A stretch of DNA of 8,812 bases. Source: CAVYHJ01 sp963768165 [NCBI: uncultured bacterium]. Its GTDB lineage: Bacteria; UBP4; UBA4092. Positions 1 through 6,410 of this stretch are shown piece by piece; position 1 is the stretch's first letter, and each line of letters starts with the position of its first letter. Location of the stretch: NCBI GenBank assembly GCA_963768165.1, contig CAVYHJ010000005.1:1-8812 (forward strand), given 5' to 3'. Both the position numbers and the translations under genes were made by a program. The notes beneath the pieces were generated by a model. That model made no database searches and was not told the origin of the DNA. It worked only from the letters and a program-made list of their open reading frames with translations.

Positions 1-359
1 GTCACTTTAACTGTTGCAACATCGATTTTCAAGAAAGCTAAGTCAAACTTATCATCCATTATTTTATCTGATCCAGGGTATTGAGTTGAGATAATCACTC
101 CTGTTAAGTTAACATAATCATATTCTGAAATTGTATAAAATTGTCGATTGTTACCCTTTAATACGTGTGCAGCAGAAACAATAAAATAATCATTATTAAC
201 TTTTAATAAAATGGCAGATCCCTCAAATTGTTTTTTACCTCCATCTCCAGATATAAAAATGGGAATGGTAACTTTGTGAACATCATTTGATGCAACAGAT
301 ATTAAATAATCAACATGTTCTTTAGGAGTAATTATTAATCCATTTTGTTTGTTTTCCAT
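1..359 (-). CDS. Trypsin-like serine protease, N-terminal part (cut by left edge)
   Basis: The minus-strand frame opens with ATG at 359 and stays open for 119 codons to the left edge, so the C-terminus is missing. Residues 47-69 run GSAILLK...YFIVSAAHVLKG, the beta-barrel segment with the catalytic His (H65) of trypsin-like (S1 family) peptidases. Residues 104-111, FDLAFLKI, match the catalytic Asp motif (D105). The catalytic Ser would lie outside the window. There is no signal peptide or membrane segment before the domain, so as far as visible the protein is cytoplasmic, unlike the exported DegP/HtrA type. The start has only a weak AGG at suitable distance. An extended -10 box lies 41-49 bases upstream. 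The family assignment is fairly secure; substrate and role are unknown. Stand-alone intracellular proteases of this kind do occur in accessory loci, but no partner gene is visible here. Confidence 0.75.
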   Translation of the reverse strand, partial: MENKQNGLIITPKEHVDYLISVASNDVHKVTIPIFISGDGGKKQFEGSAILLKVNNDYFIVSAAHVLKGNNRQFYTISEYDYVNLTGVIISTQYPGSDKIMDDKFDLAFLKIDVATVKV

Positions 360-399
360 ATTATACCTATATTAAATTCTACCTTGTATTTACCTTTCT

Positions 400-408
400 A
401 TTATAACA
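400..408 (-). promoter_or_regulatory. Extended -10 promoter of the serine protease gene
   Basis: Read on the minus strand this is TGTTATAAT, a perfect TATAAT with the TGn extension. Transcription would start near 393, giving a leader of about 34 bases before the ATG at 359. A TTGACT lies only four bases from the box and cannot act as its -35; an extended -10 does not need one. Confidence 0.5.
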
Positions 409-532
409 AAGTCAACTTTTGATTTTCCTTGATAGAGTAGAAAGCAAGAGGAAATAATGGATATGTGAAATTAGGAAAATTTAGAGATTGACAAATTTGG
501 GAAGTGATATATAATAAAATAACTACAGATTT

Positions 533-631
533 GGGATATTCGTCCCGATAAAAAGAATACGGGATGACTTCGTCAATTACAGCTTCAAAAATGGGATAGA
601 GTGTCCCGATAAAGGGAATCGAGGATGCTTT
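533..631. repeat. Two imperfect direct repeats, about 60 bp apart
   Basis: Unit 1 (533-570) and unit 2 (593-631) share GGGATA, then GTCCCGATAAA, then GAAT followed by GGATG and CTT, in the same order and nearly the same spacing. Each unit contains GGGA and TCCC as a small inverted pair, so each could fold into a short hairpin. The origin is unknown; they could be decayed copies of a dispersed intergenic repeat. Confidence 0.6.
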
Positions 632-664
632 CAGCACCTACCTAACTTCAATAAATTCAGACTT

Positions 665-708
665 CAAATAAAAAACGGATACAACCAGCTCGGAGTTGGT
701 CTTATTTG
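665..708. repeat. Inverted repeat / two-tier hairpin
   Basis: CAAATAA (665-671) pairs with TTATTTG (702-708). Inside it ACCAGC (684-689) pairs with GTTGGT (695-700), with one G-T wobble and a five-base loop TCGGA. On the minus strand the structure is followed within a few bases by a run of six T, so it could be a weak terminator in that direction, but the bases between inner stem and T run make it non-canonical. Confidence 0.35.
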
Positions 709-709
709 T

Positions 710-742
710 CTATGCTTTAGCTATGCTTCAACTATGCTTCTT
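710..742 (+). repeat. Three CTATGCT direct repeats at 11-bp period
   Basis: CTATGCTT occurs exactly three times, at 710, 721 and 732, each followed by three variable bases (TAG, CAA, CTT). The exact 11-bp period puts all copies on one face of the helix. Response regulators of the OmpR/PhoB family bind 7-bp direct repeats at such spacing, so an operator is possible. A simple minisatellite is the alternative. Confidence 0.6.
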
Positions 743-907
743 CTTTGGTGTAGGTTCGCTGAGTGTCCACTGTGTGTTCGGTATATATTTGGTGTGGGTA
801 TTCCTTTGAGATGGGGGGTTGAAGGGGTATCAAGTCAGGAGGGTTGGAAAGATTTTGTAAGGAAACGGGGATGAGAACCCACTGTTATGGTAGAGAGTTG
901 ATATGAA

Positions 908-916
908 TGATATACT
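908..916 (+). promoter_or_regulatory. Candidate extended -10 promoter for the glycosidase gene
   Basis: The sequence is TGATATACT, which fits TGn plus TATACT (5 of 6 to TATAAT). No good -35 lies 17 bases upstream. Transcription would start near 923 and the leader of about 120 bases would include the ACGCAAAG/ACTGAT repeat patch. Confidence 0.35.
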
Positions 917-940
917 AAAAAAAGAAATAAAAGTGAGTTC

Positions 941-1021
941 ACGCAAAGAGCGCAAAGAATTGTACACAGATTACACTGATTAAACTGATAACACTGATAA
1001 GAACACGCAAAGGACGCAAAG
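941..1021. repeat. ACGCAAAG and ACTGAT repeat patch
   Basis: Two pairs of GCAAAG repeats (941-958, ACGCAAAGAGCGCAAAGA; 1004-1021, CACGCAAAGGACGCAAAG) bracket a tract at 964-1000 built from ACAGATTACACTGATTA, AACTGATA and ACACTGATAA. From general knowledge, CGCAAAG-type and ACTGATTA-type intergenic repeats recur in many environmental bacterial genomes. Here the patch ends about 20 bases before the start of the large gene. Confidence 0.6.
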
Positions 1022-1043
1022 AAAAGAAAAATGGAGAAGATGA

Positions 1044-4000
1044 ATGATGTTTAGGGGGAATTGTTTGCGTCAGATAAGTTTATTATTGGGGTTATTTTGT
1101 ATAGCGTCTGGTTGTTGGGCGGGGTTTGGGACGAATCCTAATACGGGGACTTGGGCGAGTCAGTCTGTGATAAGCGTGACTTGGTCGGGGTTGACTAATT
1201 TTAGTGCTGTGTCGGGGTATCGGTATGTGTTTGATGGGAAGATTGATACTTCAACGAGTCAAGGTTCGTTTGTTTTTACGCAAGCGACTACGGCGGTGAG
1301 TTCGGTTTTAATTCCCGGGGAATATTATTTTCATTTATGGCAGGTGAGTACGACGGGGGCGGTGAGTCCGGTGGTTTATACTGTGGGACCTTTTTTCTTA
1401 GACCCCAACGCGGGGACTTTGCCGGTGGTGGGGAATATCCCAGATATAAAGTTGTTGGAGAACGCGGGGTCTACCAATATTTTGTCGCTGGCGAACTATG
1501 TGAATAATTCGGCGGTGAATTGGAGTTGGGCACTCGATACGGCGTGGAAATATACTATGAATTTGGGGACGCAGATTACGCAAAACGGGACGCAGATGAC
1601 TTATGCGCCCAATACAGTGACGCCAAGTGTCGGGTGGGAACGGATTAAATATAGCGCGGATGGAGTATTCAATCACCGGTCGGTATTGAAGTTATCGAGT
1701 AACCTTTGGAGTCAACAATTTCCCGATGCGATATTCCAAAACGGACAACCCGTGGAAAATACGGTAATTCCGTTGATGTCGTTTTTGACAACGGCGGGGA
1801 ATTCTACGAGCGCTCAATTTAGCGCGAGTGTGGTGGATTCGCAATATGTATTGGTCAATGTGAATAGTACAAGCCTGACATTAAATGCAATGTCTACGTT
1901 AAATTTTCCGGCAAGGATTCGAGTGAATGTGACGGGTTCAAATGCTACGACGGATTGGGATTCGCAGATTTTATGGGCACGGGAGAATTGGTTGCTCAAC
2001 GGGGATTTTCCGAGTAATGTAACGAGTAATTGGGTATATCTGAATTTCGGGATAACGACGTATACCACTGAATGGCAGCCAGTGGTGGATAGTCAGACCG
2101 GGGTGATGCAACTCCTGCAATGGGGAAATTCGTCTATTGAGATGGTGCAGAATGTGAACAATAATCCAATGAATGGGTCGCCGTATATATCGGTGCACGG
2201 CGGGTCATGGTATACATTGCGGGGGAATTTCAAGACGGATAATCCCACGGCACCGCGTGTTTTTAGTATTCAGGTTCATGGTTATGCCGGTTACGGCAGT
2301 TCGACTACTATGACCTCAGTGGGATTGGCGTTCCTGAGTTTGACTACGGTATGGCAGGAGTATGAAGTCTCGTTTTATTCCCGTGCGAATCTAGCAGCGG
2401 TGGCGATTGTGAGCTTTTTACACAATGCCTCGACGACGTCCGTGTATATGAATAATCTTCAATTCATTGAGAAAGAACCTGCGGTTAATACGGCCTATGG
2501 GAATACCCATATCTCTATAGTCAACGGAGATTTTGCCAATGGTTTATCTGGCTGGGGATTTCAAAACGTGTATGGTCCGTTGCAGGGACAAGATACAGGA
2601 TGGTTGGCAAATTATAATGGTCGAAACGGGGTTTGTGTTCTCAATTCAACCACCAGTGGTCGTACCAAATTCACGCAATTTGTGAGTTTCAGCGATTCGA
2701 GTTGTCATTCCCTGCGATTACGGGTTTGGGCAGCGACGGATGCAGCCAGCCAAAACACTTCACCTATTTTGGTATTGGTCTACAATACGTATGATGCGCA
2801 TACCACACAAATATTAGGTGTGATGGGGTACGCGACGTTTCATGTGGTGCCTAATGGCGAATGGGCGGAATATGATTTTGCGTGTCCGGTGTCCGCACCG
2901 TTGGTGGCGGTGCAAATACAGGGCTGGGGGTTGTATTCGTCGGATTTATATTTGACGAATATCCAGGTTGACCGGGAACAGGATTCGCAGAATTATTGGA
3001 GTAATGAAGAAATCAAGGAGACGGAATTAATACAGGTGGATACGGCGAAAACCATGTTTTTTACGACGGTGCAATCGAACGAGCGGTATATTCCCTACGG
3101 GAGTAATTTCCACGACAATGGCGGATTCGGACTACAGGATATGTGGTGGTACCCGTATTCGGAGGATAGTTACACCTCTTTATATCTCGACAAGAATTTT
3201 AATTTGTTACAAGCGGTCGGCGGGAACGTGGCGAAGGTGGCATTCTTGCTGAATGATTTCTTGCCGGATTTTGATATTGAATTTACGCCAACGGATACGA
3301 CCGGACAATATTTTCCAACCTATCAATCGGTGACAAATGTGCAGATTCCGTCTCGTATATTGGAGCGGTTGGATGAAGTATTGGCATGTGCCAAACGGCA
3401 TCATCTCCGGGTGATTCTAACGATTTATTTTAATACGCCCCAGATGAATTGGTGGTTGGCGGATGGGGGGAATTATGGAGATACCACACGGCAAATTATT
3501 TCTCAACTATGGACAAAGATTGCCCAGAGATATGACAACGACCCATGTTTATTGTCGTATTCGTTATTGGTGGAACATTGGCTGCAAATGCGGGAATGGG
3601 GAGATACTAATTTCGCTTATTCATTGGCGCAAACAGATAAGTATTTCACGGCACCAGTAACCGTCAAATGGCAACAATGGCTCACGGCGAAATATGGCGA
3701 TATTAATAGCTTGAACACGGCGTGGAGCGCTATTTCTTCAAATTATCGGCTCTACGCTACGGGATTACCTTATGCGAGTTTCAGTGCTATTTCTGTACCG
3801 GGATTTGATGGGAAGAATACACCGGGGAGTTCGGTGTTTACGGGTGGGGTTGGCGGGGGAGGCGACTCAACGTATCATATCCCGGATGGACCCATCCTCC
3901 TTAGTTCTGGGACAAATTCTGTTTTGCAATGGATGCCGAGTGGGGATACTACCTATTTGAATTCATATTATATTTGGCGGGAAGAAAAAAGCGCATTAGA

Positions 4001-5108
4001 CCCCACCGATTTTGGGACAACCTGGCAATTTCGCGTACCTGTCAGCACTTCCCCATTGAATTACACAGATTATAATACCAGTAATTTATCCACGTATCGT
4101 TATGCAGTCACGGGGGCAAATTTGGATGCTTGGCGGAATTATTCGGAAGGGACACAAGGAAATCAAAATGCCACCTATGACCCCATGCTGTTTGATTTTC
4201 TGCAATTTCGGGAATCTATTGTGGATGAATATGACTATAACCAAAGCAGTACCATAGCACAGACAGAAACGAATGGAAATTTGTCTACCATCCGGCATTT
4301 AACCAGTGCCGGCTTGGCGCAATTCGATTATTTACTGCGTTGGCCTGCGACACAGCGATTATGGGGAGACGGTCCATCACTCACTCCCGAAGGGCCGCAT
4401 TCCACATTGGGATATAATCCTAAAGAATTGGTGAAATCTCTTGATTTCACGGAAGTATCTTTTTATACCGGATTCCCGTCACTTCCGGCTTCTCCCGACA
4501 ATCCTAATCAGGGATATACTATGTTGGACGCGAACGGGAATATTGATTATCTAAGTGAAATGGTGACGTTGCAATATTTGCGAACCCTTCTGCGATTATC
4601 CTATACCAATGCAAACCCGGCTTTACAAAAACCGATATTGCTGAAAGAATTTTCCGGCGCGGCTACGGGTGCAAGTGCGCTCCAACAAAATAGTCAATGG
4701 AATAACCTGTTATTGGATTTTACTCCCGGAGAAACGGCGGGCTGGTTAATCTGGTACTTTTCCGATGATAATTATGGACTTTATAATTCGGGATTTGCCA
4801 TCACGCCATGGGGACAATCGTTCCAAGGGCGGGCGGATGATATTAAAAATACGGAGTATGCCTATCCCGCACCCACGCAAACTCTCACTATGACCGGTGG
4901 AATCAGCACCACCAGCAATTATATGTTTCTGATGACATCCTCCCATTATCGCGATGACACTGTTTCCTCGCAATATGATCCATTGGGGACGTATCAGAGT
5001 CTCGGTCGAATCCTACAATCCGTAAACCAGGGAATCTATCTCCCTTCCGACCACCTCGATCTCTACTGGCCGGATAATTCTACGATTGTTGAAAAGCAGG
5101 GGTTTTAG
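1044..5108 (+). CDS. Secreted multidomain glycoside-hydrolase-like protein (clan GH-A, GH42-like)
   Basis: This 1354-residue protein probably binds and cleaves extracellular carbohydrate. GGAG at 1033-1036 sits seven bases before the ATG at 1044. Residues 1-26 are a signal peptide (core 11-21); cleavage after CWA is likely, although C24 could be a weak lipobox. Residues 30-120 look Ig/Fn3-like, 130-310 like further beta-sandwich modules. Two carbohydrate-binding-like (CBM4/9-type) domains start at LLNGDF (317-322) and VNGDF (493-497). The barrel begins at YGSNFH (685-690). E844 in LLVEHW is the candidate acid/base, E1202 in LLKEFSG the candidate nucleophile, and GWLIW (1233-1237) the late-strand motif. 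WLTAKYG and LNTAW resemble GH42 enzymes. A Fn3-like domain (about 945-1040), preceded by the glycine linker GGVGGGG (934-940), interrupts the barrel before FDFLQFRE. The residue before E844 is Val, not the usual Asn. No sorting signal is visible at the C-terminus. The gene stands alone; the substrate is not predictable. Confidence 0.75.
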   Translation: MMFRGNCLRQISLLLGLFCIASGCWAGFGTNPNTGTWASQSVISVTWSGLTNFSAVSGYRYVFDGKIDTSTSQGSFVFTQATTAVSSVLIPGEYYFHLWQVSTTGAVSPVVYTVGPFFLDPNAGTLPVVGNIPDIKLLENAGSTNILSLANYVNNSAVNWSWALDTAWKYTMNLGTQITQNGTQMTYAPNTVTPSVGWERIKYSADGVFNHRSVLKLSSNLWSQQFPDAIFQNGQPVENTVIPLMSFLTTAGNSTSAQFSASVVDSQYVLVNVNSTSLTLNAMSTLNFPARIRVNVTGSNATTDWDSQILWARENWLLNGDFPSNVTSNWVYLNFGITTYTTEWQPVVDSQTGVMQLLQWGNSSIEMVQNVNNNPMNGSPYISVHGGSWYTLRGNFKTDNPTAPRVFSIQVHGYAGYGSSTTMTSVGLAFLSLTTVWQEYEVSFYSRANLAAVAIVSFLHNASTTSVYMNNLQFIEKEPAVNTAYGNTHISIVNGDFANGLSGWGFQNVYGPLQGQDTGWLANYNGRNGVCVLNSTTSGRTKFTQFVSFSDSSCHSLRLRVWAATDAASQNTSPILVLVYNTYDAHTTQILGVMGYATFHVVPNGEWAEYDFACPVSAPLVAVQIQGWGLYSSDLYLTNIQVDREQDSQNYWSNEEIKETELIQVDTAKTMFFTTVQSNERYIPYGSNFHDNGGFGLQDMWWYPYSEDSYTSLYLDKNFNLLQAVGGNVAKVAFLLNDFLPDFDIEFTPTDTTGQYFPTYQSVTNVQIPSRILERLDEVLACAKRHHLRVILTIYFNTPQMNWWLADGGNYGDTTRQIISQLWTKIAQRYDNDPCLLSYSLLVEHWLQMREWGDTNFAYSLAQTDKYFTAPVTVKWQQWLTAKYGDINSLNTAWSAISSNYRLYATGLPYASFSAISVPGFDGKNTPGSSVFTGGVGGGGDSTYHIPDGPILLSSGTNSVLQWMPSGDTTYLNSYYIWREEKSALDPTDFGTTWQFRVPVSTSPLNYTDYNTSNLSTYRYAVTGANLDAWRNYSEGTQGNQNATYDPMLFDFLQFRESIVDEYDYNQSSTIAQTETNGNLSTIRHLTSAGLAQFDYLLRWPATQRLWGDGPSLTPEGPHSTLGYNPKELVKSLDFTEVSFYTGFPSLPASPDNPNQGYTMLDANGNIDYLSEMVTLQYLRTLLRLSYTNANPALQKPILLKEFSGAATGASALQQNSQWNNLLLDFTPGETAGWLIWYFSDDNYGLYNSGFAITPWGQSFQGRADDIKNTEYAYPAPTQTLTMTGGISTTSNYMFLMTSSHYRDDTVSSQYDPLGTYQSLGRILQSVNQGIYLPSDHLDLYWPDNSTIVEKQGF

Positions 5109-5174
5109 GGACTTAAGTCTTGGAACCTAAACTAAAGTCGGGTAGAAAAAAGGCGCCGGGAAATCCAAATTATT

Positions 5175-5330
5175 TCATTCTCGATTCAGAAAACAATAAT
5201 GCGTTAAGGTATATCGTTTAACTAACTGAATTTCTTCGAGATTGGAAGGTATATAGACGATAGGAGTGTGCCGCTCATAATGTAATAGAAGAGATATGGA
5301 AAATCACGTACCATTCCGAAATTAGCAAAT
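5175..5330 (-). pseudogene. Possible remnant of a membrane glycosyltransferase C-terminus, frameshifted
   Basis: On the minus strand one frame reads FPYLFYY (5302-5282) and, after a shift near 5282, another reads ERHTPIVYIPSN then LEEIQLVKRYTL and ends in NRE and TGA at 5175. Joined, these resemble the soluble tail of GT39/PMT-type membrane glycosyltransferases, which typically run Pro-Tyr...Tyr-Tyr, a basic turn, a Val-Tyr-(Leu/Ile)-Pro strand, a Glu-rich helix, then a Tyr-containing strand. The similarity is by eye over about 45 codons. No start codon, membrane segments or intact frame exist here, so if real it is a dead fragment, now overlapping the region upstream of the carbamate kinase promoter. 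A chance reading of noncoding DNA is the alternative. Confidence 0.4.
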
Positions 5331-5336
5331 CTGCTG

Positions 5337-5342
5337 TATAAT
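5337..5342 (+). promoter_or_regulatory. -10 box (TATAAT) of carbamate kinase gene
   Basis: A perfect TATAAT ends nine bases before the ATG at 5352. Transcription would be expected to begin at about 5349-5350, leaving a leader of only two or three bases. The -35 region 17 bases upstream (TTCCGA) is poor. No Shine-Dalgarno sequence precedes the ATG, which fits leaderless translation. Confidence 0.5.
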
Positions 5343-5351
5343 TTTTGACTT

Positions 5352-6326
5352 ATGGCAAGGGTATTGCAGACCTTCTCTCAATCAAAACCAGTAGCAGTGG
5401 TTGCCTTGGGTGGAAATGCGATCATTCCGGTGGGCGAATCCGGTACGATTGAACAACAGAAACAACATACCCGTATCACCATGCAACAGGTGACTGCCAT
5501 GGTTCAAAGCGGGTACCGGGTGGTGCTGACGCATGGGAACGGCCCTATTGTAGGGAATATTTTAATCCGCAATGAGGCGGCAAAATCCATGGTTCCGCCG
5601 ATGCCGTTGGATATTTGCGGTGCTGATTCGGAAGGCGGGATTGGATATATGATTCAGCAAGCATTGTTCAATGAGTTTCAAAAGAACAAAATCACCCAAT
5701 CGGTGGTTACTCTTGTCACGCAGGTTTTAATAGACCGGAACGACAGCGGGTTTCAGAATCCCACCAAACCCATCGGGCCTTTTTATAATCAATTTGAAGC
5801 TGAGCAGATGGAGACGGATAAAGGGTGGCACATGATAGAAGATTCCGGCAGGGGGTATCGGCGGGTGGTTCCATCTCCCATACCGCTGGATATTATAGAG
5901 AAAGAAGTTATCAAGAAGTTGATAGCAGAGGATGTCGTGGTGATTGCGGCTGGAGGTGGCGGGGTCCCGGTGGAACGGTTGTCGGATGGAAGTTTGCGCG
6001 GGGTGGAAGCGGTGGTGGACAAAGACCGAGTGGCGAGTTTGATGGCGAAACTGATTGACGCGCATACTTTAATTATTTTAACAGCAGTCAGCCAGGTGGC
6101 CGTAGATTTCCAGAAACCCTCCCAGCGACTATTATCCAAAGTGACTTTGCAGGAAATTCAGGAATATTATAATCAAGGTCAATTCCCGGAAGGGTCTATG
6201 GGACCTAAAATTCAGTCCGCCATTCAATTTATTAAATTCGGCGGGGAAAAAGCAATTATTACATCACCGGAATTTCTAGAGGCATCTTTGTCGGGAAAAA
6301 CGGGGACGACGATTCTCCGCGGATAA
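5352..6326 (+). CDS. arcC: Carbamate kinase
   Basis: The enzyme interconverts carbamoyl phosphate plus ADP with carbamate plus ATP and acts in the cytoplasm, usually as the last step of arginine deiminase or agmatine/allantoin fermentation. All family landmarks are present: ALGGNA (18-23), HGNGP (61-65), PLDICGA...GIGYM (85-100), TKPIGPFY with K139, RRVVPSP (170-176), AAGGGG (199-204), DKD with K224 and D225, and GSMGPK with K286. At 324 residues it is slightly longer than the usual 310-315 because of about 12 extra N-terminal residues. No start nearer to the first beta strand has a ribosome site, so I keep the ATG at 5352. One deviation is TAVSQV (244-249), where the family normally has TDVD. 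No arcA, arcB or transporter gene is adjacent, so its pathway is unclear here. The following gene is 84 bases downstream with its own promoter. Confidence 0.93.
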   Translation: MARVLQTFSQSKPVAVVALGGNAIIPVGESGTIEQQKQHTRITMQQVTAMVQSGYRVVLTHGNGPIVGNILIRNEAAKSMVPPMPLDICGADSEGGIGYMIQQALFNEFQKNKITQSVVTLVTQVLIDRNDSGFQNPTKPIGPFYNQFEAEQMETDKGWHMIEDSGRGYRRVVPSPIPLDIIEKEVIKKLIAEDVVVIAAGGGGVPVERLSDGSLRGVEAVVDKDRVASLMAKLIDAHTLIILTAVSQVAVDFQKPSQRLLSKVTLQEIQEYYNQGQFPEGSMGPKIQSAIQFIKFGGEKAIITSPEFLEASLSGKTGTTILRG

Positions 6327-6330
6327 CATA

Positions 6331-6359
6331 ACTATAAAAAGAAAGTTGAATTTTATAGT
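6331..6359. repeat. 9-bp perfect inverted repeat overlapping GNAT promoter
   Basis: ACTATAAAA (6331-6339) and TTTTATAGT (6351-6359) are perfect reverse complements around an 11-base loop. The loop and right arm contain the candidate -35 (TTGAAT, 6346-6351). It could be an operator or a weak, AT-only hairpin behind carbamate kinase. No T run follows, so it is not a standard terminator. Confidence 0.45.
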
Positions 6360-6375
6360 CGGTTAGTGATAAAAT
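6346..6375 (+). promoter_or_regulatory. Promoter of the GNAT gene
   Basis: TTGAAT (6346-6351), an 18-base spacer and TAAAAT (6370-6375) with an upstream TG (6367-6368) form an extended -10 promoter. Transcription would start near 6382, giving a leader of about 29 bases that contains AAGGAG at 6399-6404, six bases before the ATG at 6411. Confidence 0.55.
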
Positions 6376-6410
6376 CAACTGTAAACCAAATGAGCGAGAA
6401 GGAGATTCTT

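Larger units (their letters stand above)
360..1043. other. 684-bp gene-free spacer with repeats
   Basis: No frame here gives a convincing protein on either strand. The spacer separates the divergent protease and glycosidase genes. It holds, from left to right, the protease promoter, two imperfect 38-bp repeats, a hairpin, three phased CTATGCT repeats, a G-rich plus-strand tract (about 791-890), a candidate promoter and a patch of ACGCAAAG and ACTGAT repeats. The stretches 409-532 and 743-907 show nothing else I can support. Confidence 0.6.
5109..5351. other. 243-bp spacer with probable gene remnant
   Basis: No intact gene is present. Most of the stretch is covered by a probable minus-strand coding remnant (5175-5330), and its right end carries the -10 box of the carbamate kinase gene. 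No hairpin followed by a T run is seen after the glycosidase stop, so its terminator is not identified. Confidence 0.5.

Noticed and set aside
405-417. TTGACT next to TATAAT as a -35/-10 pair on the minus strand
   Set aside because: The spacer is only four bases; I treat the box as an extended -10 instead.
401-637. 78-codon minus-strand open frame
   Set aside because: It begins with GTG, overlaps the protease promoter and the 533-631 repeats, and shows no domain-like pattern; its length fits chance.
941-1021. CRISPR array
   Set aside because: Repeat units are 8-10 bases, irregular, and have no uniform spacers or cas genes.
1398-4973. Several antisense and out-of-frame open frames inside the large gene
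   Set aside because: They lie within a clearly coding 4-kb frame, have compositions expected of shadow frames (Arg/His/Ile/Pro-rich) and no ribosome sites I can support.
5110-5119. Palindrome GACTTAAGTC after the glycosidase stop as a terminator
   Set aside because: It has no loop and no following T run, and 10-bp palindromes occur by chance.
5727-6139. Open frames antisense to and overlapping carbamate kinase
   Set aside because: The arcC frame has every family motif; the others are mirror readings of its codons.
6366-6410. Longer GNAT start at GTG 6366
   Set aside because: It lies within the -10 region of the promoter, while ATG 6411 has AAGGAG six bases upstream.
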